36,707 nucleotides of DNA from Natrialba taiwanensis DSM 12281 (lineage in GTDB: Archaea; Halobacteriota; Halobacteria; Halobacteriales; Natrialbaceae), in contig NZ_AOIL01000029.1 in assembly GCF_000337595.1 (NCBI RefSeq), positions 24,940-61,646 of the forward strand, read 5' to 3'. This document shows, piece after piece, positions 24,391-33,800 of the stretch. Numbering within the stretch: the first letter of the stretch is position 1; every line of letters begins with the position of its first letter. The translations under genes and the position numbers were made by a program. The notes under the pieces were generated by a model. It had not been told where the DNA came from, ran no database searches, and saw only the letters and a list, made by a program, of their open reading frames with translations.

Positions 24391-25230
24391 TTACTCGGCG
24401 ATTCCGTAGGTGTCGTCGGTCCAGTCGCGTGTCGGAAGATCGTACACCGGCTGGTGGTGGTCGATAGCGTCGAGACGATCGCGGTCTTCTTCGTCGAGTG
24501 TCCAGTCGAACAGGTCCAGGTTCGAACGGACGTGTTCGGGCGACGTGGACTTCGGCAGCACGACGATTTCGTTTTCGACGGCCCACTTGAGAATGATCTG
24601 GGCCGGCGATCGGTCGTACGCCTCCGCGATGTCCTGGACGGTTTCGTCGGCGAAGACTTCCGTTCGACCGAAGGGTGCAGCGGCCTCGATGACGGTTTCG
24701 GTTCCGCGGCAGTACTCGAGGAGCGCATCCTGCGTGTTCCAAGGATGATACTCGACCTGGTTGACGGCGATTGGCACGTCCGCGATGTGGCGTGCACAAC
24801 TGAGTTGGTACGCGTCGAAGTTCGACACGCCGATATTTCGAACCGTTCCCTCATCGTGAAGCGTTGCCATCGCGTCCAGGGTCTCGCGAAGCGAAATCGC
24901 CGGGTTGGGCCAGTGAATGAGGTACAGATCCAGGTGCTCGGTCCCCAGTCGCTCTAGGGACGCCTCACAGGCGGCGATCACCGACTCGTAGTCGAGGTTT
25001 TTCGGGAGGACTTTCGACGTGAGAAACACGTCTTCGCGGTCGTACTCGGATAGTACGTCGCCGATTTCGCGTTCGTTCCGATAGCCCTCGGCGGTATCGA
25101 TGTGGCCGTAGCCAGCGTCTAGACCGGCTCGAACCGACTCGCGGACGGTGTCACCGTCGATATTCCAGGTCCCAATACCAACCAACGGCAGTTCGGCGCC
25201 ACTCGGAAGCGTCGTTGTCGGTGGACTCAT
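24391..25230 (-). CDS. Aldo/keto reductase
   Basis: A 279-residue (beta/alpha)8 NAD(P)H-dependent oxidoreductase. The full catalytic tetrad is visible: Asp45 and Tyr50 in HIDTAEGY, Lys73 in LTSKV, and His106 in YLIHWP. The NADP-binding C-terminal segment VVLPKSTSPEHVRSN is present. It resembles 2,5-diketo-gluconate reductase-type AKRs; the natural substrate is unknown. The frame is open up to 25491, but that extension is Arg/Cys-rich and non-conserved, so I chose the ATG at 25230 (MSPPTTTLPSG). The usual substrate-pocket motif reads IEAAAPFGR, slightly atypical. Confidence 0.9.
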   Translation of the reverse strand: MSPPTTTLPSGAELPLVGIGTWNIDGDTVRESVRAGLDAGYGHIDTAEGYRNEREIGDVLSEYDREDVFLTSKVLPKNLDYESVIAACEASLERLGTEHLDLYLIHWPNPAISLRETLDAMATLHDEGTVRNIGVSNFDAYQLSCARHIADVPIAVNQVEYHPWNTQDALLEYCRGTETVIEAAAPFGRTEVFADETVQDIAEAYDRSPAQIILKWAVENEIVVLPKSTSPEHVRSNLDLFDWTLDEEDRDRLDAIDHHQPVYDLPTRDWTDDTYGIAE

Positions 25231-25625
25231 CGGACGATGTTCACCGCAGCACGGCAAAACGATTCGGTTCGTCCACAGCTTTGCCATGAGTCGCGTTCGT
25301 CCGGTCGTTGTTCGTCTCAGCGCATCCCCAGTACGGGAAAACCGCTTCACAACACGGAGTCGACAGCAGCTACAGCAGTCACTGCGAGTTACGGCACATC
25401 CGATCGCACGACGGCTATGGGAACGGTGTGTAAATCGTTGCACCATCACTATAGTTACACATCTGTTTCGACGGTTACGTGAGACGAACACGGTTCGATA
25501 CCGGCATCACAACATGATTCAGCGACACACAGACACGTCCACCGACAGTTCTCATACCCCTGACACACCACCACACTCCTCGAACGTATCGTCAACTTTT
25601 ACTCCGCGTCCGTCCCACCCACGGC
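25231..25625. other. 395-nt divergent intergenic region
   Basis: This separates the leftward aldo/keto reductase from the rightward hpt gene. It is relatively AT-rich, and no frame looks coding. CTACAGCAGTCACT at 25366-25379 resembles the opening codons of hpt (TTACAGCAGTCACT at 25634-25647), an imperfect direct repeat of 13 of 14 bases. The hpt TATA box lies at its right end. No RNA gene was recognised. Confidence 0.45.
25596..25602 (+). promoter_or_regulatory. TATA box of hpt
   Basis: CTTTTAC is centred about 27 nt upstream of the hpt ATG at 25626, giving leaderless transcription. Confidence 0.5.
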
Positions 25626-26195
25626 ATGGATCAGTTACAGCAGTCACTCCTCGACGCGCCGATCATCGAAAAGAACGGCTATCACTACTTCGTCCATCCC
25701 ATCAGCGACGGCGTCCCCAAACTCGACCCCACACTCCTCCGAGAAATCGTCATCCGAATCATCCGCAAAGCCGAACTCGAAGAGGTCGATCGGATCGTTA
25801 CCCCCGCTGCGATGGGTATCCACATCTCCACCGCTGTCTCGCTGATGACCGATATTCCGCTGACCGTGATCCGAAAGCGCCAGTACGGCCTCGACGACGA
25901 GGTCGCCATCTCCCAGAAAACCGGCTACTCGGAGAACGAGATGTACATCAACGACGTTCGAGAGGGCGAACACGTCCTCGTCCTTGACGACGTTCTCTCG
26001 ACCGGCGGCACGCTCGCCTCCGTCCTCGAAGCACTCGACGAAATCGGTGCAGAAGTCGTCGACACCGTCGCCGTCATCAAGAAGGTCGGCGGCGAGAATG
26101 AAGTCGACGACGCCGGGTATACCGTCAAGACGCTGATCAACGTCGATGTCGTCGACGGCGAGGTCGTCATCGTCGACGAAGACGGCGACTTCTAG
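25626..26195 (+). CDS. hpt: Hypoxanthine/guanine phosphoribosyltransferase, archaeal Hpt
   Basis: A 189-residue type I phosphoribosyltransferase that salvages purine bases with PRPP. The PRPP-binding loop [13 protein letters not shown] is at 117-129; the pyrophosphate loop region is TPAAMGIH (59-66), followed by VIRKRQYG. The sequence and length match the haloarchaeal Hpt subfamily, whose base preference (hypoxanthine, guanine or adenine) varies. It lacks the N-terminal helix-turn-helix of the related regulator GfcR, so it is an enzyme rather than that transcription factor. Confidence 0.93.
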   Translation: MDQLQQSLLDAPIIEKNGYHYFVHPISDGVPKLDPTLLREIVIRIIRKAELEEVDRIVTPAAMGIHISTAVSLMTDIPLTVIRKRQYGLDDEVAISQKTGYSENEMYINDVREGEHVLVLDDVLSTGGTLASVLEALDEIGAEVVDTVAVIKKVGGENEVDDAGYTVKTLINVDVVDGEVVIVDEDGDF

Positions 26196-26338
26196 TCCGT
26201 TCTACGTCGCTTGTCGATGAGTGTCTGTCTCCGTGAACTCGGAAGTCACACCGCCGTCGCGACGAGTGCAGCCGGCTGTCACTGGCGATTCTCAACTCGG
26301 TGCTCTCACGTGCTACTATCGACGCCGACACTCCCCGA

Positions 26339-26851
26339 TCACGGTACCAGCGGGGCGTACTCATCGTGTTTGAACGAGCCGAGTACTGTCTTATCGAGCG
26401 TCCTCACGTGCGTATAGAGTTCACCGTCCTCGGTGGCAGCGGCGACCATACCCGGAACGTGGCGACGTTCGTACTGTCCTGCAAGCAAGATTGCAGTCTC
26501 GCTTTCGGGATCGAGGAGTTCGACCACGAGGAAGACGGCACCATCGACTTCGTTTCGGTAGGCTTCGTATCGCGGGAACTCGCCGCGTTCGAAGGCGTTC
26601 GTGAACGAGTCGGCATGGTTGTCCGCGATAACAAAGAAGAGCCCGTATCGATCGTCGTGTTTCTTGCCAGCATCCCGGCTGACTGCTGCGGTTTGGAGGG
26701 CCGGAATGGCGACGGTGTCCCAGCCGTTTTCCTGCCGCTGTTGTTCGAGAGCAGACAGGTCTTCGGTGGTCTGCACCCAGGCGTTCTTGATCGCAGTCCC
26801 GCTGACTGGCTCTCGCTGCTGAGTGAACTCGTCATCCCCGATTTGTGTCAT
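26339..26851 (-). CDS. Conserved haloarchaeal protein, DUF7529-like
   Basis: A 170-residue soluble acidic protein. Recognisable family segments are the opening helix with NGWDTVAI, then DRYGLFFVIADN, RYEAYRNEVDGAVFLVVELLDPESETAILLAGQY and the closing THVRTLDKTVLGSFKHDEY. This layout matches a haloarchaeal family I know as DUF7529. No catalytic motif is apparent and no function is known. I took the second in-frame ATG (26851); a TATA-like AGTTAT lies about 28 nt upstream, leaving no room for the longer form. Confidence 0.7.
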   Translation of the reverse strand: MTQIGDDEFTQQREPVSGTAIKNAWVQTTEDLSALEQQRQENGWDTVAIPALQTAAVSRDAGKKHDDRYGLFFVIADNHADSFTNAFERGEFPRYEAYRNEVDGAVFLVVELLDPESETAILLAGQYERRHVPGMVAAATEDGELYTHVRTLDKTVLGSFKHDEYAPLVP

Positions 26852-27029
26852 ACACCTCGTTGGGCACAGCAGTGGGATAACTCTTTTCACGCCTACACAC
26901 CGGTCTCTGGTTTTTCTGACGGTATCGTAGTGCTCTTTCTGAGAGTGGCTCCGCTCAGTGAGACACTCCTTTCGAGAGACAGCGGATCAAGACCGACACG
27001 GGGTCAGGCGGGGACGAGTGAGCGACCGG

Positions 27030-27488
27030 TCAGATGCCGAACACCGCCTCCATCAGATAGGAGATCAGCAGGACGGCGAGGCTCCCGAAGAAGAGTTTCC
27101 CGGCTGGATTGATCCGGTCCTCCGGCGGCGGTTCTTGGAACCACCGCTTCGGTGGAAGGGATGCGACGAGTGCCTGAAACCGCGTCTGATCCGCCGTTTC
27201 CGGAATCGAATCACCAGAGACACCGGAGAGAGCCGCTTCGTCCTCGAGATCGGATGGCGACCGTGGCCACAGCCGAGCCGTGGTATATCCGAGGAGAATG
27301 AAGCCCACGAAGAACAATACGAGTTTCGCCCGTGAGAGGCCACCACCGGTTACCAGTCCAAAGACGAGAGCACAGATCGTGCTGATCGCGGCAACTGCGC
27401 CGGCATACGTCAGCGCATCGATCAAGACGAGAAGCCGAGTTCGGTGCTGTGACTGGGATTGAGACTGTGACTGACGATCAGAGTTCAT
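27030..27488 (-). CDS. Conserved haloarchaeal membrane protein, DUF7555-like
   Basis: A 152-residue protein with three predicted transmembrane helices (about 21-44, 54-70 and 131-150). The loop between the second and third is acidic and contains the segment RFQALVASLPPKRWF. The C-terminal KLFFGSLAVLLISYLMEAVFGI is the most conserved part of the family as I recall it. The N-terminus has a Ser-Gln repeat (SQSQSQSQ) from a slippage-prone DNA run. Function is unknown. It lies upstream of, and on the same strand as, the gene at 26339-26851, but 179 nt away. Confidence 0.7.
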   Translation of the reverse strand: MNSDRQSQSQSQSQHRTRLLVLIDALTYAGAVAAISTICALVFGLVTGGGLSRAKLVLFFVGFILLGYTTARLWPRSPSDLEDEAALSGVSGDSIPETADQTRFQALVASLPPKRWFQEPPPEDRINPAGKLFFGSLAVLLISYLMEAVFGI

Positions 27489-27562
27489 GTGAGATGGTCG
27501 AGAGGCGTCTTGTAATCGTACTACAGCGACAGCTGTGAAACTGCCGCTACGAAGCCACGGCG

Positions 27563-28975
27563 TTACCGATGACGATCATCGAGAACGTGCTCCGGTTTTC
27601 GGTAGTCTGCATCGGCATCGTGGCGGTGACAGAGACTCCGACGGCCGGATGGGCTGACGACGTGGTAGTCGGGTTCGACCGACTCTTCTGCGTCCGTGTC
27701 GTTCGCCTCGTTGGCACCGTCAGGCACGTGGCCCTCGCAGACGCTGCCGAACTCCGCACCGAGCAGGTCGAGTGCCGCCTGTTCGTTGCCACCGCGGGCG
27801 AGTTCAGCGGCGTCGTCCAGAACTTCTTCGACGGCCGGCGGCACCTCCTGATCGTCGAACAGTTCGGCGTAGATTTCGTCGATCGTCCCGAAGTGTGGCT
27901 CCTTGCCGAGCAGTTCTCTGATGCGGTCGGTGACCGTCTTTTCCGTGCGATCCCGCTCGCGAAGGACTTCTCGGAGCGTATCGAGTTGGTGCCAGAGTTC
28001 GTTGTCGAGGTCCTGGTACTCCGGCGGCCGGATACGGGCCGGACAGCGAGTGCTGAACGGGCATCCAGACGGCGGGAATCGCGGACTCGGCGGCGTTCCC
28101 TGAAGCGTGATCCGATCCTTGTGGGCGGTGGGATCGGGTTCCGGAATCGCCGAGAGCAGCGAGTGCGTGTAGGGATTTGCCGGATTGGAGAACAGTTCCT
28201 CCGTCGGTCCGATCTCCATGATGTTCCCGAGATACATGACCGCAACCCGGTCACAGATGTGGCGCACGACCGAGAGGTCGTGAGCGATAAAGAGGTAGGT
28301 CAGCCCGAACTCCTCTTGCAAGTCCTCGAGCAGGTTGATTACCTCTGCCTGGACTGAGACGTCCAGCGCGGAGACCGGTTCGTCCAGCACGATGAACTCG
28401 GGCTCGAGCGTCAGCGTGCGTGCGATCCCGATCCGCTGGCGCTGGCCGCCGGAGAACTGGTGTGGGTACCGGTAGTAGTGCTCTCGCTGGAGGCCGACGG
28501 TATCGAGCAGTTCCTTGACGTGCTGGCGGCGCTCCCGCGGTGTCTTCCAGCTGTGAACGTCGAGCGGTTCGCGGACGATCTCGCCGATCGTCATCCGGTC
28601 GTTGAGACTGGAGTCCGGATCCTGGAACACCATCTGTGCGTTGCGCCGCCAGTCTTTGAGGTCGGCTCCCGACAGCGTCGTGATGTCCGTCCCGTCGAAG
28701 CGGATTTCGCCGCCGGTCGCGGATTCGAGCTGGATGAGCGTTCGCCCGAGCGTACTTTTCCCGCAGCCGGACTCGCCGACCAGCCCGAGCGTTTCGCCAC
28801 GTTTGATGTCGAAACTGACACCGTCGACGGCCTTGACTGGGGTCCCGCCGAGTAGCCCATCGCCTTCGTAGTAAGTTCGTAGGTCGCGGATCTCGACCAT
28901 GACATCTGAATCCTGGTGTGAGTCCGTGTCTACGTCCGCTTCTGCCGTACCCGTCTCGAGGGCGTTTTGACTCAT
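27563..28975 (-). CDS. Peptide ABC transporter ATP-binding protein (OppF/DppF-type)
   Basis: A 470-residue ABC ATPase, last gene of a peptide/nickel-type transporter operon. It has Walker [10 protein letters not shown] (68-76), a Q-loop MVFQDP, signature SGGQRQR and Walker B FIVLDEP. The C-terminal oligopeptide_HPY region has the cysteine pair CPFSTRC. The third and fourth cysteines (VCEGH and LCHRH) follow only after about 101 and 35 more residues, because a helical insertion splits the cluster. Bacterial homologues are about 320-330 residues. The gene overlaps the upstream ATPase D gene by 4 nt. Confidence 0.9.
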   Translation of the reverse strand: MSQNALETGTAEADVDTDSHQDSDVMVEIRDLRTYYEGDGLLGGTPVKAVDGVSFDIKRGETLGLVGESGCGKSTLGRTLIQLESATGGEIRFDGTDITTLSGADLKDWRRNAQMVFQDPDSSLNDRMTIGEIVREPLDVHSWKTPRERRQHVKELLDTVGLQREHYYRYPHQFSGGQRQRIGIARTLTLEPEFIVLDEPVSALDVSVQAEVINLLEDLQEEFGLTYLFIAHDLSVVRHICDRVAVMYLGNIMEIGPTEELFSNPANPYTHSLLSAIPEPDPTAHKDRITLQGTPPSPRFPPSGCPFSTRCPARIRPPEYQDLDNELWHQLDTLREVLRERDRTEKTVTDRIRELLGKEPHFGTIDEIYAELFDDQEVPPAVEEVLDDAAELARGGNEQAALDLLGAEFGSVCEGHVPDGANEANDTDAEESVEPDYHVVSPSGRRSLCHRHDADADYRKPEHVLDDRHR

Positions 28976-30468
28976 CGGTCATCACCTCGTGGCGTTTCGG
29001 TTTCTGTGTCGGTCGCAGCGTCGGCATTCCCGCCCGTCGCTTTCACCTCTCCGGCCCCCTGGTCCGGGGTCCGACCGGACGGATGCGCAGCCGCCGTATA
29101 CTCGTCGACGTACAGGAGACAGGCAGCCGTATGCGCCGCCTGCTCGTCCTCGGGATGTCCATCGCCGACGGGAACCGTCTCGGGATGAACGGCCTCACAG
29201 TCGCTGAACGCCTTCGGACAGCGAGGGGCAAACCGGCAGTACGTCGCGGGTTCGTTCGGCGTCGGCACGTTCCCCTCGATCGTCTGCAGGCGCTCCCCCT
29301 GCTGTCGCCCCGGAATGGACTCGAGCAGCCCCTGCGTGTAGGGGTGTTTCGGATCGCCGAACAGCGAATGGACACCAGCCGTTTCAACGATTTCGCCTGC
29401 GTACATGACGTTCACGCGATCTGTCACCTCCGCGATCACACCCATATCGTGGGTGATAAACAGGATACCGAGGTCGCGTTCGTGCTGGAGTTCCTTGAGC
29501 AAGTCGAGAATCTGGGCCTGGATCGTCACGTCCAGCGCCGTCGTCGGCTCGTCACAGATCAGTACTTCCGGATCGCACGCAAGCGCCATCGCGATGACCG
29601 CACGCTGGCGCATTCCGCCGGAGAACTGGTGGGGATACTCGGTTACACGCCGTCGTGCATCCGGAATCCCGACCGCTTCGAGCAACTCGATCGCCTCTTC
29701 CGTTGCCGCCTGCCCGGAGAGGTCCTGATGGAGCCGCAACGTTTCCTCGAGTTGGTTCCCGACCGTGTAGACCGGGTTCAGACTCGTCAGCGGATCCTGG
29801 AACACCATCGCAATCCGGCCGCCACGCATCTTCCGCTGAATCTCGCCGGTACACCGCGTGAGTTCGACGAACCCGTCCGTAATCGACTCGGGGTCGTCGG
29901 TACCGCCGTCGCGGACAAATACGCACTCGTCCGCGCCGATGAACTCGAGCGTGTCGCCGTAAGCACCGACGAAGTCCTCGAGTGTCGCCTCCTCGCGGTC
30001 GTCGTAGCCGAACGTCGACGGCGTTGCGTCGATTTCGGGATGGTCGAACAGCGAGGTCGGGTCGTGTTCGGCCTCGAGTTCATCGAGGCTGACGGTTCGG
30101 CCTGCGAACGTGGTGGCGAACGATCGGAGCGTTGGGACGTGCTGGAAGCGGATACTGCTCCCTTCGAGCACGTGGCCGGGAGAATCGACGAGGCCCATAA
30201 TCGAACGGGCGGTGACGCTTTTCCCGGAGCCGCTCTCGCCGACGACGCCGACGGTTTCGCCGGGACGGATGTCGAAGTCGACACCGTCGACGGCTCGAAT
30301 GACCTCCTTGTCGGTGAAAAAGGAGGTCTGGAGGTTTCTGACGGTGATGATCGGTTCGTTCCGGTCACCGGCAGTTGTCGTGGCGTTCGACGCTGCCGTC
30401 GCGGTTGTGTCTAGTGTCGATGTTGCCGTTGACTGTGCATCTGCCGTTGGATTAGATTCCATTGCCAT
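28972..30468 (-). CDS. Peptide ABC transporter ATP-binding protein (OppD/DppD-type)
   Basis: A 498-residue ABC ATPase pairing with the F-type subunit. Walker A GESGSGKS is at about 78-85. The Q-loop MVFQDP does not come until about 221-226, because roughly 105 acidic residues (about 110-215) are inserted between the two. Signature SGGMRQR and Walker B LICDEP follow. The C-terminal cysteine cluster is canonical (CRFAPRC, then DC, then AC), suitable for a [4Fe-4S] cluster as seen in bacterial DppD. The first 37 residues are Thr/Ala-rich and disordered. The start overlaps the stop of the permease C gene (TAATG). Confidence 0.9.
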   Translation of the reverse strand: MAMESNPTADAQSTATSTLDTTATAASNATTTAGDRNEPIITVRNLQTSFFTDKEVIRAVDGVDFDIRPGETVGVVGESGSGKSVTARSIMGLVDSPGHVLEGSSIRFQHVPTLRSFATTFAGRTVSLDELEAEHDPTSLFDHPEIDATPSTFGYDDREEATLEDFVGAYGDTLEFIGADECVFVRDGGTDDPESITDGFVELTRCTGEIQRKMRGGRIAMVFQDPLTSLNPVYTVGNQLEETLRLHQDLSGQAATEEAIELLEAVGIPDARRRVTEYPHQFSGGMRQRAVIAMALACDPEVLICDEPTTALDVTIQAQILDLLKELQHERDLGILFITHDMGVIAEVTDRVNVMYAGEIVETAGVHSLFGDPKHPYTQGLLESIPGRQQGERLQTIEGNVPTPNEPATYCRFAPRCPKAFSDCEAVHPETVPVGDGHPEDEQAAHTAACLLYVDEYTAAAHPSGRTPDQGAGEVKATGGNADAATDTETETPRGDDR

Positions 30469-32183
30469 TATCCACCACCTCCGGTAGCGGCGGCAGCACT
30501 ACCGTCGCCGCTATCACTCTGTGGGTCGATTGCGTCGCGGATGCCGTCGCCGAGCGCGTTGAACCCGGTCACCAGGAAGACGACCAAGAGTCCGGGAAGC
30601 GTAGCGACGTGCCACGAAGACGTCGAGACGAACGACTTGCCTTCGAAGACTGCCCGACCCCATTCGGGCGTCGGTGCCTGTACACCGAACCCGAGGAACG
30701 AGAGGGCAGCAACGCCGATGATGACCCCACCGAGCGAGAGCGAGGCGTAGATGAGCATGTAGCCGGCGATGTACGGCGACATGTGTTTTCGCATGGTTGC
30801 CGTCGGACTCTGGCCGTAGCTCTTTGCGGCGTCGATCCACTCCTGTTCTGATACCTGGAGTGCGGGTCCGCGGACCGAGCGCCACAGTAGCGGCCAGCCG
30901 GTCCCTGCGAAGATCAGCGCGAGGAGTAAGCCTCCATTGTAAATCTCCGCGATCGGATGGTTCGCCTGCATGAACAGCACCGAGAGTAACAGGACCAGTA
31001 ACAGCCGTGGAAGAGCGATCACCGAGTCACTGGCGATGATCGCCAGTAGATCAGCGACGCCCTTGTAGTAGGCCGTAATCAGTGCGAGCACCGTCGCGAT
31101 GACTGCCATCAGGACCGTGGCAAGGAGTCCGATGACGAGTGAAACCTGCGCACCGTACGCGAGGAAGGTAAACAGATCCTTCCCGTCCGCATTCGTTCCG
31201 AACGGATGGAAGCGGTCGTAGTCGTCGTAGCTCATCAGCCCGACGTTCTGGTCGCCACCCCGTGAACGACTATTCATATTCGCATCGCCGTGCGTGATCG
31301 ATTCAACTCCATCATCACCCTGGTACTGGATCTCGTGTTCGTACGGGCTGTAGAGATTCTTCTCCGCCGTGACCGGACTGACGGCCGGAGCCCAAAGCGC
31401 CATCACGACGAACATGAACACGACGACGAAGCCGAAGACTCCCCAGTAGTGGGTCCGCAGGCGATTGATGCTGTCGTCGCGAGGCGTCCAGTCCGCCTCG
31501 CGGTAGTGTTCGCGGAAGATTTCGTAGCCCTTCCAGAGCCAGGCGAGCCAGGTCAGAGCGTACGCGTAGACGACGAGCACGCGAAGCGCCCACGCCCACG
31601 CAGGCGAGAGGCCGAGGAACGTCCCTTCCCAACTTCCGTCCGGCAGCTGGTAGCCCTGGTTCGGAATAATCTCTCGGCTCGTAATCGTCGTCAGCGACCC
31701 GACTGCTTCGACACCGCGCGTAAGGACGCCGATGAGCATCTCGAAGAGCCCGCCGACGGGTGTCCAGACGAGTGCAGCGGCGACGATCGCAAGCAGTCCG
31801 GTCACGAGCAGTCGTTCGAGGATATCCTCACGGCCCGTACTCACGTCGATTCCAAGTCGGTCGACGAGCGACCACGGGATGAACAGCCACTTGACGATGA
31901 TGGCGACGATTCCCAGCAGGATGAACGCCGTGACTACGAAGGCAGCGATGCCAGCACCGGTTCCGAATGAACTGGCAACAGCTCCTCGTACTGAACTCGG
32001 AATCGTTACGACCATATCGACCATCAATCCCATCGCACCGCCCAGTCGGAGAACGCCATCGGCGATCCGGCCCAGTTCGAGTGCAATCAGGACGAGCGCA
32101 CCGACCAGCCAAAACAAGGCTGGCCGTGGATTTGCAGCGATACGGTCCCGCAGTCTCATGTCGTCGAATTCGTTCATACTCAT
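30468..32183 (-). CDS. Peptide ABC transporter permease (OppC/DppC-type), enlarged
   Basis: A 571-residue inner permease, almost twice the length of bacterial DppC (about 300). The C-terminal half is the normal permease: NADGKDLFTFLAYG, six helices and the EAA coupling loop around EWIDAAKSYGQSP. The N-terminal 250 residues add four or five extra transmembrane helices and a charged loop that have no counterpart in bacterial DppC. A Gly/Ala-rich tail ends the protein. The start ATG immediately follows the stop of permease B with no gap. Confidence 0.9.
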   Translation of the reverse strand: MSMNEFDDMRLRDRIAANPRPALFWLVGALVLIALELGRIADGVLRLGGAMGLMVDMVVTIPSSVRGAVASSFGTGAGIAAFVVTAFILLGIVAIIVKWLFIPWSLVDRLGIDVSTGREDILERLLVTGLLAIVAAALVWTPVGGLFEMLIGVLTRGVEAVGSLTTITSREIIPNQGYQLPDGSWEGTFLGLSPAWAWALRVLVVYAYALTWLAWLWKGYEIFREHYREADWTPRDDSINRLRTHYWGVFGFVVVFMFVVMALWAPAVSPVTAEKNLYSPYEHEIQYQGDDGVESITHGDANMNSRSRGGDQNVGLMSYDDYDRFHPFGTNADGKDLFTFLAYGAQVSLVIGLLATVLMAVIATVLALITAYYKGVADLLAIIASDSVIALPRLLLVLLLSVLFMQANHPIAEIYNGGLLLALIFAGTGWPLLWRSVRGPALQVSEQEWIDAAKSYGQSPTATMRKHMSPYIAGYMLIYASLSLGGVIIGVAALSFLGFGVQAPTPEWGRAVFEGKSFVSTSSWHVATLPGLLVVFLVTGFNALGDGIRDAIDPQSDSGDGSAAAATGGGG

Positions 32184-33248
32184 CTATTCGTACCCCACGC
32201 GTGGATCCAGAACCGTATAGAGGAAGTCCTGGAGGATGTTTACCGAGACGATCAGGATGATGAAGACGAACATCAGCGATCCGACCAGTGGGAGATCACC
32301 TTGGACCGATGCCTGGAAGAACAGGTATCCGATTCCATTGATGCCGAAGATGACCTCGACGATGACCGAGCCGCCGATCAGGATGAACGCCTCGTTGGTG
32401 ATGATCGGGACGAGCGGAACCAGTGCGTTCCGGAAGACGTGTTTCCAGACGATGGCCCGATTCCGAAGTCCCTTCGCCTTTGCAGTCTCGACGTAATTCG
32501 AGTTAATCGTCTCGAGAACGGCGGTGCGTCCAATTCGCATCTCGTTCCCCATCGCAGCCGAGCCCAAAACGACCGCAGGGGGCAGGATCTGTTTGATCGA
32601 GGCTGCGAGTGTTATCGGTGAAAAGTAAAATCCGATCGGGATGCTGAGAGCCCCGAGTGAGACCCAGTCGGTAACCGCAATGAAGTTAAGCGGCGGTTGT
32701 CCGATAAGTCCGGGAACGGTCACACCTATTGTGTTCCAGTCGATTCCGAAGAAGAACTTCTCGGACTGACGTAAGACGGCGAGGAAGATGATTGCCAGCC
32801 AGAAGTTCGGCATTGCACGCCAGACGATTCCGCCGAACGACGCGAGGTAATCCCCCCCAGTGTTTGGATTCAGCCCGGCATAGAAGCCGAGCGGAACCCC
32901 GACGAAAATCGCAATCAGGATTGACCAGAACCCGAGCCAGAGTGTCCGCGGCGCGTAGGTGGTGAGCAATTCACCGACGCTCGTACTTGGTTGGATAACC
33001 CAGGACTGGCCTAGGTTGAGCGTCAGCATCCCGACTATGTAGTCGATGTACTGCCGCCAGAGTGGTTCATTGAGACCGAGCCGCTGCTCAATCCGTACAC
33101 GGTTCGCGGCCCCCCCTTCGGGACCAATAATAGCGGCAACGGGGTCGACCGGGCCCATTCGTACGAGGACGAACGTAATCGTGAGCCCGACGAAGACGAC
33201 GGGGATCGACAGGAGCAGCCGACGGAAGAAGTACCGCCAGCGGCTCAC
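32184..33248 (-). CDS. Peptide ABC transporter permease (OppB/DppB-type)
   Basis: A 354-residue permease of normal length. It begins with the classic N-terminal helix (RRLLLSIPVVFVGLTITFVLVR) and an exofacial loop, then five helices. The EAA loop is in NYVETAKAKGLRNR. With permease C and the two ATPases it forms the channel for peptides or similar solutes across the membrane. The ATG at 33248 lies 151 nt after the stop of the truncated binding-protein gene. Confidence 0.93.
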   Translation of the reverse strand: MSRWRYFFRRLLLSIPVVFVGLTITFVLVRMGPVDPVAAIIGPEGGAANRVRIEQRLGLNEPLWRQYIDYIVGMLTLNLGQSWVIQPSTSVGELLTTYAPRTLWLGFWSILIAIFVGVPLGFYAGLNPNTGGDYLASFGGIVWRAMPNFWLAIIFLAVLRQSEKFFFGIDWNTIGVTVPGLIGQPPLNFIAVTDWVSLGALSIPIGFYFSPITLAASIKQILPPAVVLGSAAMGNEMRIGRTAVLETINSNYVETAKAKGLRNRAIVWKHVFRNALVPLVPIITNEAFILIGGSVIVEVIFGINGIGYLFFQASVQGDLPLVGSLMFVFIILIVSVNILQDFLYTVLDPRVGYE

Positions 33249-33399
33249 GGGTGACCACCCGTCTGCAACATGTGCATCATGTGTCGTACTATAGATTGTT
33301 CGAGCATTCCTGGATCATAAACCTCCCTATTATCGTTGACAGCAATGACCACGGCCGGGTCAGGGAGCAACCCGAAGCCGCGTCACCGAGTAGCAATCA

Positions 33400-33786
33400 T
33401 TACTCCAGCGTGACGCTGTTGTACCGCTGCTGGTAGTCCCCCATCGCGCCGAACGGTTCGATGTCGACGTGATCGTAAGCGAACTGTTCGCGAGTGTCGT
33501 GATACAGCGGCAGCATGATCGCATCGTCCCAGATTGCCTCTTCCATCTCGATGTAGGCCTCGTTACGCGCTTCCTGGCCTTCTTCCGGCTCGGGATTCGC
33601 TTCGACCTGTTCCCACGCTTCCTGGGCCTTTCTCGAGGCGTCCGAGTCCTCCGCGTGCCAGTCGAGATAGTAGCCATTCGTTTCCGTCGGCATCCGCGAG
33701 GTATCGGTATTCTCCGGCTCGAAGCCGAACATCCCGTAGTCTGCTGCCGGCCAGCTCCAGGTCCATCCGAGCGAGAAGATCACGAC
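33400..33786 (-). CDS. Peptide-binding protein of the ABC transporter, C-terminal fragment only
   Basis: About 127 residues that match the C-terminal end of an SBP_bac_5 peptide-binding protein. Visible features are [35 protein letters not shown] and the closing [19 protein letters not shown]. Whole proteins are about 550-600 residues, so three quarters are missing, including the signal peptide and promoter. The frame stays open to 33972, but beyond about 33785 it is only the antisense of the plus-strand ATPase. As the first gene of the operon it should supply substrate to permeases B and C. The break is abrupt, with no start codon. Confidence 0.88.
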   Translation of the reverse strand, partial: VVIFSLGWTWSWPAADYGMFGFEPENTDTSRMPTETNGYYLDWHAEDSDASRKAQEAWEQVEANPEPEEGQEARNEAYIEMEEAIWDDAIMLPLYHDTREQFAYDHVDIEPFGAMGDYQQRYNSVTLE

Positions 33787-33800
33787 GGGACTTCGTTCGA
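33765..33800. other. Head-to-head junction between two truncated genes
   Basis: To the left the minus strand encodes the interior of a peptide-binding protein. To the right the plus strand encodes the interior of a different transporter's ATPase. Neither has a start codon, ribosome site or promoter. Binding-protein similarity ends near 33780-33785 and ATPase similarity starts near 33788-33803, so the joint lies within a few bases. It is either a genuine inversion/deletion or a chimeric read, amplification or assembly joint. Confidence 0.8.

Noticed and set aside
25626..26195. GfcR-type transcription regulator with a phosphoribosyltransferase domain
   Set aside because: There is no N-terminal helix-turn-helix, and length and motifs match the Hpt enzyme.
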